Source: Apostichopus japonicus (Eukaryota; Echinodermata; Holothuroidea; Aspidochirotida; Stichopodidae). From it: 64,000 bases of DNA. The position numbers were made by a program, and so were the translations under genes. How positions within the stretch are numbered: position 1 is the stretch's first letter; every line of letters starts with the position of its first letter. Below, one piece after another: positions 10,147 to 20,522 of the stretch. The stretch covers positions 6,865,001 to 6,929,000 of the forward strand of contig NC_092570.1 in the NCBI RefSeq assembly GCF_037975245.1, read 5' to 3'. The notes below the pieces were generated by a model. It was not told the DNA's origin. It ran no database searches and was given only the letters and a program-made list of their open reading frames with translations.

Positions 10147-10500
10147 GATTAGAACCCCTATTCGTGCAATTAGGGGTTCTTTGTGAAACCATCTTGTACC
10201 CAGAACCTTTTCTGTGTGGGTATGGAACCAAGAAGAAACGAATCAAGAACCTTTATGGGTTCTTCAAGGGCACATGGTTCTGACGAGAACCATTCTTCAT
10301 TTCGAGAACCCCCTCTAGAACCCTTTTTTCTTAGAGTGTATCTACACAAACAGCAGTCAAAGTATACATATAATATCATAATCTTGTTTTCCGGGAGCCG
10401 TTTCGGGGCCCCTGTTTTTTTGTGAATAAATTATTCCCCTGCTTCTGTTACAAACGGGAGCTCAATAGATGATAGCTCCCAGTAAAGGCTCCCAGGAGGG
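10147..10500. repeat. Hairpin-rich repeat of GAACC/GGTTC words, possible MITE
   Basis: Begins with a hairpin at 10151-10180: arms AGAACCCCTA / TAGGGGTTCT around a 10-base loop. To about 10335 the words AGAACC, GGTTCT and GAACCC recur in both directions. A second set, GGGAGC/GCTCCC, recurs at 10390-10495. Open frames here on both strands are by-products of the repeats. No clear terminal repeats or target duplication were found. Confidence 0.5.
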
Positions 10501-11937
10501 GAGGGGGGGGGGGGGTGGGCGAAGTGGCACGACATATACTACTTCCCTTGTTTCATGATGGAAATGTTTGTTTTACCCGTTGGTTCCAGTTAAAATGTTT
10601 ATTCATGTCAAACATCGCATAGCATTGAACTGAAAGTTATTTCCGATAATCACTCTCAAAGTTTTTCAGAATATTGCCTCCAAACAGGAACCAAGATATA
10701 AAATTCGGAGGATTACATACTTCCTTAAAATTCCACTACCTATTTTAATCAATTCACCTGCGAAAACAAATAGCTAAATTTAACTTTATCCTCATTTATT
10801 GAAGTTTCCTATGCGATTATGGTAGTTTTGCTTTGAAAAATTACACAACATTTAGCAAAAACTCAAAGAGAAGGAAAGAAAAGTAGAAAAAAAAACACAC
10901 TTTGGTCATCATTATTACCACTAAAAAATGGTAGAAATTCAAATACTGTTCTACAATATTCAGACATCAAAGTGTATACTATTTGCATGCTAATATAACT
11001 CACTAAACTTATTTGTTTACTTACTTTATACAAACTTAAATTAGACTATTCCTTATAGCGGTAATCAAAATGACAATTTCTTTGAGTTCAAAGAGTTATA
11101 AATCTACAGGAAACAGTTTGGTAACTTATCACTCTACATTTTGGAACAGAATACTGATTATCTTTACATTGTAAAAGACGTACCAAGTGATTGTATATGG
11201 TACATCCACCCCCCCCCCCCGTACCACACACCCTTCCATTCCTACATGACGGATACTACAAATTTGAAAAGAACATCCCCGGGAATTAATCATGTCGGTA
11301 CCTTCACATTTTGTAGACTATGACGAATCAATGTCGTTGGGTGGAAGATTGGGTTGCATTGTTAATGAGCTAATTGGAGTATACTCGCCGACCAGATTAA
11401 ATTGCCCACGTGATGTTAATTCTGACAATAAGTGACTAACAAGTGCCTTATACCAGTTAATAACGCCACGGCATCATATAAACAGGTGATGTTCATGTCA
11501 CGTGTACGTATATATAGGCTTCCTCACAATGAATTTAATATCTTACGGGGACTAATTATAACCTAAAAACTGATTTTTGCTTCTTTCCCTTCAAATTCAA
11601 ACGAGTACATATAAAATCTGCAGAACAATACGAATGTGTGAAGGGGTGTTCTTTTACGTTGGTGTTCCAAAGTGTCATGTGATCAGTGATATGCGAAAAA
11701 CCGATCCCTTTCATCCCAGCTCGTGAAGTCAAGCGAGTCTATTAATAAGGATGAATTAATTTTCATATTTTTTTTATTGTAGATGTGTTACCAGAAACCC
11801 GAGGAGGAGGTCCTTATTTAATTAATAACAACGAAACACGCCTAATTACCACATGCAGGAGTGTATACATACAGTATGGTATAACACATAGGTCAAATAA
11901 GCTTTAAAGGGTCTATAGAATGAATCCGAGAGAAGCA
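10501..11937. other. Non-coding, AT-rich
   Basis: Poly-G (10501-10516) and poly-C (about 11210-11220) runs, otherwise no recognisable feature. Confidence 0.4.
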
Positions 11938-11938
11938 T

Positions 11939-13772
11939 CGCTTGTATGGCGGACCATCAGTCTCAAATCATGGGAGATCGACTTATACCGGTTTAAATCG
12001 ACATATACCAGTTTCCTTCGACTTATACCAGTTTCCAGCAGCTGAAATTGACTTATACCGATTTAAATCGACATATACCAGTTTCATTCTACATATCATC
12101 GATTTAAATCGACATATACCAGTTTCATTCTACATATCATCGATTTATTTCACTTATCATCGATTTAAATCGATGATAAGTAAAATAAATCGATGATATG
12201 TCGAAGTTAACTGGTATATGTCGATTTAAATCGATGATATGTAGAATGAAACTGGTATATGTCAATTTAAATCGACATATACCAGTTTCATTCTACATAT
12301 CATCGATTTATTTTACTTATCATCGATTTAAATCGATGATATGTAAAATAAATCGATGATATGTCCATTTAAATCGACATCTACCAGTTTAAATCGATGA
12401 TATGTCGAATTAAATCGGTAGAAGTCAATTTCCGTGGACTTATACCAGTTTCTATCGTCTCAAATTGACATATACCTATTTAAATCGACATATCATCGAT
12501 TTAGCTCATTAACATATTCCAAATCCCGATTTCGGTGATGATTGACATGTGGAGAGACATCACTTGTAGTCACCTGACAAGGCGGGCGAATAATTGAAAA
12601 TAAACACGAGCACAGTGGAATGCATGATTTGAGCTTGAATACTGTAATTGTTAAACCCCATGGGTATATATTTAGCTACATTAAAACGTAACCTTACAGT
12701 AGGCCTCACTGCAGAACAATATCATCTTTGTTTATGGTGTAACTGGAGTAGGTAATTGCATCTGTGTACGTACTGTGGGCCTATTCATTTGCATGTGTAT
12801 TCCTATACTATAGCGCCACGTGTTTGAGTAGACAAGCCCAGTTTGCATTGAGATAATTCCACGTCATTGACATATCAGTTTTTTCAGCCGTATTGTTACA
12901 CCGAAATCTTTTTGCAAGTAATTGTTCATAATTACCATTGACATAACCATGATGAACACATTTGCTAGCTTCGTAATTTTGGAACTATTATTAAATTATT
13001 CGCCCGCCTTGTCAGGTGACTACACGTGATGTATCTCCACATGTCAATCATCACCGAAATCGGGATTTGGAATATGTTAATGAGCTAAATCGATGATATG
13101 TCGATTTAAATAGGTATATGTCAATTTGAGACGCTAGAAACTGGTATAAGTCCTCGGAAATTGACTTCTACCGATTTAATTCGACATATCATCGATTTAA
13201 ACTGGTAGATGTCGATTTAAATGGACATATCATCGATTTATTTTACATATCATCGATTTAAATCGATGATAAGTAAAATAAATCGATGATATGTAGAATG
13301 AAACTGGTATATGTCGATTTAAATTGACATATACCAGTTTCATTCTACATATCATCGATTTAAATCGACATATACCAGTTTACTTCGACATATCATCGAT
13401 TTATTTTACTTATCATCGATTTAAATCGATGATAAGTGAAATAAATCGATGATATGTAGAATGAAACTGGTCTATGTCGATTTAAATTGACATATACCAG
13501 TTTCATTCTACATATCATCGATTTAAATCGACATATACCAGTTTACTTCGACATATCATCGATTTATTTTACTTATCATCGATTTAAATCGATGATAAGT
13601 AAAATAAATCGATGATATGTAGAATGAAACTGGTATATGTCGATTTAAATCGGTAGAAGTCAATTTCAGCTGCTGGAAACTGGTATAAGTCGAAGGAAAC
13701 TGGTATATGTCGATTTAAATCGGTATAAGTCGATCTCCCATGATTTGAGACTGATGGCCCGCCATACGCTTG
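11939..13772. mobile_element. Foldback-type element with 6-bp target duplication
   Basis: Two long inverted arms (11945-12595 and 12994-13766) flank a 398-bp unpaired spacer. The outer ends are TATGGCGG / CCGCCATA and continue ACCATCAGTCTCAAATCATG (one mismatch) in both arms. CGCTTG flanks both sides (11939-11944 and 13767-13772), a 6-bp target duplication. Inside, each arm is a satellite of palindromic modules built from ATCGATTTAAATCGAT, linked by CATATACCAGTTTC and ACTTATACC words. It has no transposase, so it is non-autonomous. Arms differ in length (651 and 773 bp) because module numbers differ. Short open frames inside it are not genes. Confidence 0.85.
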
Positions 13773-14061
13773 ATGGGAGCGAAATGCCGTGTGCAAATCA
13801 TCCCTATGGCAACACACTGAAACTCGACTCCCAGTAGACAGATACTGATCTACATGATACAGTAGTATACACGCAGTATGTACAATATATATACACACTG
13901 ATCTACAGTAATGTAGCCGAGTACACTGTTCACATATACAGCGCTAGCTAGATTGCCGAGTGGTAACGCTCGTACGTACTATACTAGGGAATTGTGTGTA
14001 ACAACTCCCCGCTCGTACGTACACGGCCGTAATTAGCTTCACTATTATACTTAGGTCGTGT
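13773..14061. other. Non-coding
   Basis: No gene. A short A-box-like word (TTGCCGAGTGGTAACGC, about 13953-13969) is present without a B box. Confidence 0.35.
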
Positions 14062-14087
14062 CTATTGGCACGTGCACGTGCCAATAG
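14062..14087. repeat. Perfect 26-bp palindrome
   Basis: Half-site CTATTGGCACGTG followed by its exact complement. It contains overlapping CACGTG E-boxes. It begins a stretch to about 14290 in which TATTCGCACGAACRTG recurs (about 14127, 14198 and 14267). Confidence 0.7.
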
Positions 14088-14852
14088 CAACCGCTATTGT
14101 TACGTTGACGTACCAATAAGCATCGATATTCGCACGAACATGCTCGTGCTTATATAGACAGTGACTACGCACACGAAGGCGTACCAATAAGGATTGTTAT
14201 TCGCACGAACGTGTATGCGGGTATAAGTAGCCATGTAGTGATTAGAAAAGCACTGCCAAGAAACATTCATATTCGCACGAACGTGTTCGTATTGAGTAGG
14301 CGGGGAAGGTAAACCATGGCCCCAACACCAGTGTTGGGTGTGCACGGTCGATTTGCCCCCCCCCTCACCCCCTCCCCTCAAGATTTTGGTCGATGAAAAT
14401 TTGCTGATTCTCAAAAAATGGTTATCTTTTTCAAAATCAATAGCCAAATCTGTAAAATATGAGAGAAATCAGAGATGTGATCAATTCTGGGAAAATTCGG
14501 AGTAATAATTAAAGATTTTGTTGGAATATTTCAGAAAAGATTTGTTGCAAACTTTCTTAAAATGCGTAAGGAATATGATGAATTTAATTCATCTAGTCGC
14601 TTGTTTGCTGCTTCAACGGTTTTGGAATCCTTCATTACAAAAATAGATAAAGTATCCGCAGATATCCTTTTGAACATAACCCTGGAAATCCCCATAGTTA
14701 TCAAATTCCTGTTCCATTGTCATGCACTGCTGTGTTATTGTCCATCGATGTCCTGTTCACCCCTCCCGGCCAGCACATATCAGGACAGTTCATTGGTTAC
14801 ATCAACCACAAGCGCTGATTGATCAAGTTACATGTGTGCAAATAGTCAATTG
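14088..14852. repeat. Repeat with recurrent TATTCGCACGAACG words, possible non-autonomous element
   Basis: TATTCGCACGAACRTG occurs several times between 14127 and 14285, each near a CACG/CGTG inversion. It matches the hairpin arms at 14853-14880. A C-rich run lies at about 14355-14380. Probably a ~0.8-kb palindromic element from 14062 to 14880, but no target duplication was identified. Confidence 0.4.
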
Positions 14853-14880
14853 TATTCGCACGATTACGTTCGTGCGAATA
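14853..14880. repeat. Hairpin TATTCGCACGA / TCGTGCGAATA
   Basis: Perfect 11-base arms around a 6-base loop. The arm sequence repeats words seen at 14127-14285. Confidence 0.65.
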
Positions 14881-17062
14881 GCCACAACGTTATACTTATA
14901 CACAAATATCTTGGTCTAGGTGCATATACAGGGCCGGGACACAGTCTACTCGAAATACACATCGAAATTGTGTCTAGCTCTACAAAGCAACGTAGGACTA
15001 GGAGAATGAATTGAAACAAGACGGCAAAATCTGTCTGGTAGATTCTTTTTAAAACTGAAAAACGCTGAAGGAGGTTGGTGTTTGCTATACCGCAGTTGAA
15101 GTAGCTTAGGCCTAGGCTAGGTAAGTCAAATAACTTTCATTACCGATTCAACTACGGTAAGGATGTTGATGGCCTAGCTACAAGCACTGTGGGCTAGGCC
15201 TGTAACGTTAGTTAGGCCTTACAAGTAACATTCAGGTAATCTTAGTGTCACTATCAGGACACATGGTAAAAGTATCTGTAATACTGTGACTAGGCCTATA
15301 GCCATGGCCAGAATATTTGAAATGGGCCTAATGTAGTTGTATCTAGTCTAGACGATCGTGTTTTGCAGCCACCACGGTCAGCTAGGGTATTCAACAAGGA
15401 CTCGGAGTTGGATAGGAATATATTATTACTAGGCTACTCCTTACTAACCTAACTTTGTGCAGCTATGGAATCAATTTAACTGTTACTGCACGAATCTTTT
15501 ATCTAGCCTAGTTTCAAATGACTTTCGTGTCTCGTGTCTCGTGTCTTACCTGCCAAAATTTCTTACAAAATATTACCTGTGTTTATTAGTGCAGTAACAT
15601 CACAGTTAGCCTTACATTTCTACAAATGGCAAAGATACCTGATTTCGTTCATGGTATTTTGCATCCTCCAAAAATCCACAAAAAGATAAATAAATTGATG
15701 TCGACCTACACATTATACGAACATTTGATAGGCCTTCCCAATATCACAGATCTATGACAGACAGCATATCACAGATCAAAGTACTAGGTAGCAATCTTTA
15801 TTTTCTGTTGGTTTTGCTTACTTTGAAAAAAAAGTTAATGCCTGGCCCACATGCTTTCTTGAAGCGTAAAGAAAGTGGATAATTTTCAAGTTCTACAAAA
15901 TAATATTTACATCAGGAGTCAGAATTTTGAAGGAAAAGGATGCAGGTACATGTGGTTAAAATATATATGCCTTCCTAGCTAGGAGCAAACATTTGGGTGC
16001 ATGTAGTTAGGGAACATAGACTAACTAGTAGTCTGTATAGGTGACTAAGGACAGGCCTTACTTTATTACTAACGTGACTTCTTTTTTCCCCTTTCTGATG
16101 GATCATTGATGTATAATTGACTCATGGCCCACTGAAAATTCAGGAATTATGATTGTTATATAATTGACACATTGCTTGCTGAAAATGCAGGAAGTATGAC
16201 CAAACTCAATGCAGCACTACTACTCACCTTTAGATATAAGCACCTTCTGTACAAAACTATTGGAAAGTAGATGGTGCTTTCTTGCCTTCTCCTACTCCCC
16301 AGGCGACTAACACTCTAAAATCAGCAAAAAGACCTCCCAACAAAACAATGTTCCAAAGAATGGACATTTTGTGGTTAACTCCCAGCATATGATTCTGCCT
16401 ATAAGTATAAGTGTAGCTTATGAAATAATAAGTAAGCAACAAGAAGGTTTTTAGCAGAAGTTTCGCAAAAGCAAACTTTAAAAGTGTTCATAATGGTGGA
16501 GAATATGTATCAGATTGCAAAAATGGTTAGGCTAGTATATTACAATGGACATAGAATAATTTAACATACATGTGCATGAACTTCTAGGATAGTTGACAGT
16601 ACTATTAACTTGGTTGAAAGGCCAACTGAACTAATTTCCTGTTTGTCCTATGCATGCATAGCAAGGTAGGTATAGGCTGTACTTCCACCACATTCACTTT
16701 CCTAGTTTCCTTTATTGATCTAGTTATGTTGCTTCACTTGGTATGTAGCTAGGCTAAGCTTCATTCTAAGGTCAGTGAAACCCAACATACTGTAGAAAGT
16801 CACATTCTGTTTGGTACTACTTAATTTAGTCTGCACTATATAGCCTATGGTATGCAACATTGTTTGTGCCATGTTTTTGTCAGCAATTATTTTTTGTATT
16901 TGTTTTCAGTAGATCTATGCTTCAGAGATGCAAACTTCTCATAAAATCTATCAATGCTACTAAATGCTGTATGCATACTTTCCAATGGAACAAATTATAT
17001 ATACTTGGCCAAATTTGAATCCACCAAGTTCTGTACTATTCAGTGTTTACTGTTTACCAAGG
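14881..17062. other. Non-coding
   Basis: A GGCCTA-rich island at about 15100-15370 and a diverged two-copy tandem repeat at about 16105-16200 (shared words ATAATTGAC and CTGAAAAT.CAGGAA.TATGA). No supported gene. Confidence 0.45.
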
Positions 17063-17066
17063 CATG

Positions 17067-17562
17067 TGTAAGTTTAGGGGTTTTCCGTACTGGCGTGCCC
17101 TCCCAAAAGTATGATGACTCAGGGGAGAGAAGTTGTAAAGATAACGCAGGAACAAAAGATTAACGGTAAACTTAATTAATTTAATAACAATTAACTGAAG
17201 CAAACTAAATATAAAATATAATTTACTTACAACAAGCTCACTTCACACACACACACACATATAACTCAAACGTACTCACTCGCTCACAAGTGTTGACCGG
17301 TCAACCATCCGTATTCACTCCCTCATTCATAAGCTCTGCCAAACATTTTCAAACACAAGAAAGTTCTCTCACACCACACGCACACACTCACACAAGTTAC
17401 ACGCACGCAACACAATCAGCGCGCCGCGCCCGATACATTTAAAAACCTCCGTACGCAATTAAACAGCGATGCATCGATACAAGCGCACCATAGCCTAACG
17501 CTACACTATATACATGTACGCCCACACAAGAATACGCCTATCGTATTAATCGCTCATTTACA
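17067..17562 (-). repeat. 3' LTR (element orientation)
   Basis: 496 bp; matches 18624-19117. It contains ACACAC runs and the words GACCGGTCAACC and GCGCGCCGCGCCC. Confidence 0.9.
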
Positions 17563-18017
17563 CTCTTTCCACCTGAAACGCAGACTTCTCCTGAAGTCTA
17601 AAACTAATCAATCGTTATAATCGCTCATTTACACTCTCTTTCCACCTAAAACACAGACTAAAAATAGTCACATTCCTCGCTACCTAGAAGGTGGTAGGTA
17701 CTTATGCCTAGGCTTAGACAGCCAGTTTGACTCAAAGTCCTTCTCTCTCAAACGGAGCTCGAGTCCGTAACATTTGTAGTAATCGAGATCAGCCACTTCT
17801 TATCAAACTCCACATAAAAGGACTACTTAGAATAAAAAAATAAACTAAAAATTTCATAAATAACCACAACACCACATGCATCGTGTATGGGCGCACACAT
17901 ATGAACAGCTTTACAGGTCTATGGCAAATTTGCATCAATGCATCAGAAAATCATCCTAAAATTTGTAATTGTCTTAAAAATTGTCACACATTCGGAATAA
18001 ACTAATCAATGAGCTAA

Positions 18018-18480
18018 TTAAACCCACCCCAGGTCAAAGACAGCGGTGTCCGTTGTGATTGCATTAGTTCCAAAACGAGGCGGCGGAAATCCTTTATTAC
18101 TCCTTTCGGATCTTCTTATTTGAGTAGAATTTGTTTTTTTCTCAACCGCATTTTCTTGTGGCTTTTTCTCTTCGATTTTCTTGATTGGCCTCCTCCAAGT
18201 ATATAGTGGATGCATGACTTTTTCTTTCAGGTTGGGGACGTTTAATTTTCTATCATCATCCGGTTTCATGTCTTCCTGCAAGGTGCACAATTTCAGCTCG
18301 TTTCTGTGGATTACTTGTTTCTTTCCTTTTCCATTTTCAGGAAATATCACATATACTGGTATGTCCGGGTTAGGTTGTTTAGCTATGATGTAGACATCTT
18401 CCTCCCACTTATCTTGGATTTTGCATCTCCCCCTGACTTTCCTTTTTCCATTTTGTTTAATTCCTTTTAATATGATTTAA
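18018..18480 (-). pseudogene. Integrase C-terminal remnant of a gypsy pol
   Basis: The minus-strand frame reads DKWEEDVYIIAKQPNPDIPV then YVIFPENGKGKKQVIHRNEL, the typical end of Ty3/gypsy integrases (the W/R-rich DNA-binding tail and the 'HRN' block). The upstream catalytic core, RT, protease and gag are absent. After ~150 residues of tail it stops. A relic left by internal deletion. Confidence 0.75.
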
Positions 18481-18602
18481 TAATTTAATACGATATTGAA
18501 ATAAAATCTTGAATAAAATTCGCTAACAACTTTACTTGTTTACTTTTCTTTTAACTAAAATTACGTACGTGCCTCTGCGAAATCTTTAAAACTAAGCCAG
18601 TA

Positions 18603-18622
18603 CTCCAACACTTCTGACACCA
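18603..18622 (-). promoter_or_regulatory. Primer binding site (tRNA-Leu/Ser type)
   Basis: TGGTGTCAGAAGTGTTGGAG on the minus strand, one base inside the 5' LTR. It begins with TGG as needed to pair with a tRNA CCA end. Confidence 0.7.
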
Positions 18623-18623
18623 A

Positions 18624-19117
18624 TGTAAGTTTAGGGGTTTTCCGTACTGGCGTGCCCTCCCAAAAGTATGATGACTCAGGGGAGAGACGTTGTAAAGATA
18701 ACGCAGGAACAAAAGATTAACGGTAAACTTAATTAATTTAATAACAATTAACTGAAGCAAACTAAATATAAAATATAATTTACTTACAACAAGCTCACTT
18801 CACACACACACACATATAACTCAAACATACTCACTCGCTCACAAGTGTTGACCGGTCAACCATCCGTATTCACTCCCTCATTCATAAGCTCTGCCAAACA
18901 TTTTCAAACACAAGAAAGTTCTCTCACACCACACGCACACACTCACACAAGTTACACGCACGCAACACAATCAGCGCGCCGCGCCCGATACATTTAAAAA
19001 CCTCCGTACGCAATTAAACAGCGATGCATCGATACAAGCGCACCATAGCCTAACGCTACACTTTATACATGTACGCCCACACAAGAATACGCCTATCGTA
19101 TTAATCGCTCATTTACA
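18624..19117 (-). repeat. 5' LTR (element orientation)
   Basis: 494 bp; matches 17067-17562. The 4-bp target duplication CATG follows directly. Confidence 0.9.
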
Positions 19118-19121
19118 CATG

Positions 19122-19883
19122 CACTGTTACAACAAGAAGTGAAGGAGGTTTAGATTTGGTCTATTTGCATGGAATACCCTTCTGTCATTGTTGTAATATT
19201 TGCAAGTAATACATAGTGTATTCAAATCCAGTTTTGCCCTTCATCTCCACTTCACCTTCTACAACATCTGCATTGAGAGCATTGACAGGAAGTCATCCTA
19301 CATATAAACTACCTTCAGTACATAGAGTTACAATACTGTAGTCTCTTGTTAGCAGTATCAAGCCATGTTAGCTCATTAGCTGATTACAATAAATAGCCCA
19401 TGTTGACACCTGGAAGTCCTCCCTCTCCTTAAGGAGAAATATATATTATATGGGATGGTGAGTAACTTCCTGGACATCCAGCCTATGTGGCCCTTTGTCA
19501 GAGTGAATTTAGAGAGTCAGGACAATACATGCAGAAGTAGCATTGCATCATGGTTCCTTAATGCCCCATGCCAAAACCTAAAAGCCCTGTCATGGCAACA
19601 GTGGGTTGCATGGACATCCTTCAACTACCCTGCCAGCTGACATAATTTTTTTTTAGAATAATGGCTCATGACAGTCTGTGAATAATTGTTGCCAAGAATT
19701 TGATGGAAATGTTGTGTGTGTGTGTATTTGTGTACATGGTAAGACAACTGCTTGCAAACACGATTACTGAAAAGGTAAATATTACTATAAAATATATTCT
19801 GGCAAAGAAACCCTGATAAAAGTTTGCATAATCAAATTTCATAATTTAACATATGACCCCAACTTTTTCATTCTTTATCACAG
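19122..19883. other. Non-coding, possible intron of the next feature
   Basis: A 61-codon frame at 19455-19640 has no recognisable similarity. A run of TG dinucleotides lies at about 19712-19726. Nothing else supported. Confidence 0.35.
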
Positions 19884-19982
19884 CTACGTTGGATACTGTA
19901 TGTTGGGAGAAAGTACTTGGCAGCCATCGATTTCAACTTTCACAGAAACCGTTCCAAAGAAAGATGGAGATGGGAATGATGA
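19884..19982 (+). CDS. Candidate internal exon of an unknown gene
   Basis: A 99-bp segment between a good acceptor (TTCTTTATCACAG) and a perfect donor (GTAAGT), open in one frame reading YVGYCMLGESTWQPS then an acidic/lysine-rich end. It leaves an exon phase (2 nt of a codon) that matches the candidate terminal exon at 20420. I do not recognise the family. No upstream exon could be placed, so this may be the end of a gene interrupted by the LTR element, or chance. Confidence 0.4.
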
Positions 19983-20419
19983 GTAAGTGTTTCTGTCTAT
20001 ACCCTCATTATATGCTTATTTATATGTGTAGTGAATGGCATTAGATGTACAACCCATTTCAAATGATACCTTTTAGGCACACTTCTGACTCACTTCACAA
20101 CAGAATATTTACATTATTACCATAGATGCAATTGGTGGTTTGTGGATTCGTTTATGTCTTAAACCAGAGGTTAAATGCATAACTAAATTGAAACACTTTC
20201 AAGGTATTTACCTAGTACATAAACATACAGTTCTACACTCCATTTGATGATGTTAATTGTTTCTAGGTAGTATTTCATAGTGAAAACAATCAAGATTTAA
20301 TTGACAGCAGCCTTACAGCTACATATGAAGATATTTGTTAAAATACCCTGTGAGTTGATTATCTGGAGGTGCACAAAGGAATATGCAAATCACAACGACC
20401 TCTTATGATTTCTTTTCAG

Positions 20420-20522
20420 GGTCAAGGTGAAGTACTCCACAGCCACCAAAAAATGGCATCCGGTACCTGTGATAGAGCCTAAAACCTATGGATACATTCT
20501 GCATTTCTGGAGAACATCGTGA
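20420..20522 (+). CDS. Candidate terminal exon of an unknown gene
   Basis: Preceded by an acceptor (TGATTTCTTTTCAG). In the phase left by 19982 it reads VKVKYSTATKKWHPVPVIEP, then KTYGYILHFWRTS and a TGA at 20520-20522. Codon usage and residue content look protein-like. Family not recognised. An AATAAA lies ~670 bp downstream (about 21195). Confidence 0.4.

Larger units (their letters stand above)
17063..19121 (-). mobile_element. Internally deleted Ty3/gypsy LTR retrotransposon
   Basis: Direct LTRs 17067-17562 and 18624-19117 (496 and 494 bp, differing at only a few places, including a CA-repeat length change) run TGTAAG...TTTACA. CATG flanks both sides (17063-17066 and 19118-19121). The minus strand reads PBS TGGTGTCAGAAGTGTTGGAG (18622-18603), then a short internal part, then a purine-rich tract (17574-17563) before the other LTR. 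The PBS fits tRNA-Leu or tRNA-Ser type priming. Only an integrase C-terminal remnant is left of gag-pol, so it must be moved by a related full element. Near-identical LTRs imply a recent insertion. Confidence 0.9.

Noticed and set aside
11942-13898. Open frames of 84 and 104 codons inside the foldback element
   Set aside because: Both fall in the palindromic modules and mirror each other; they are repeat artefacts.
13950-13975. tRNA-like A box (GCCGAGTGGTAACGC)
   Set aside because: No B box or cloverleaf could be placed downstream.
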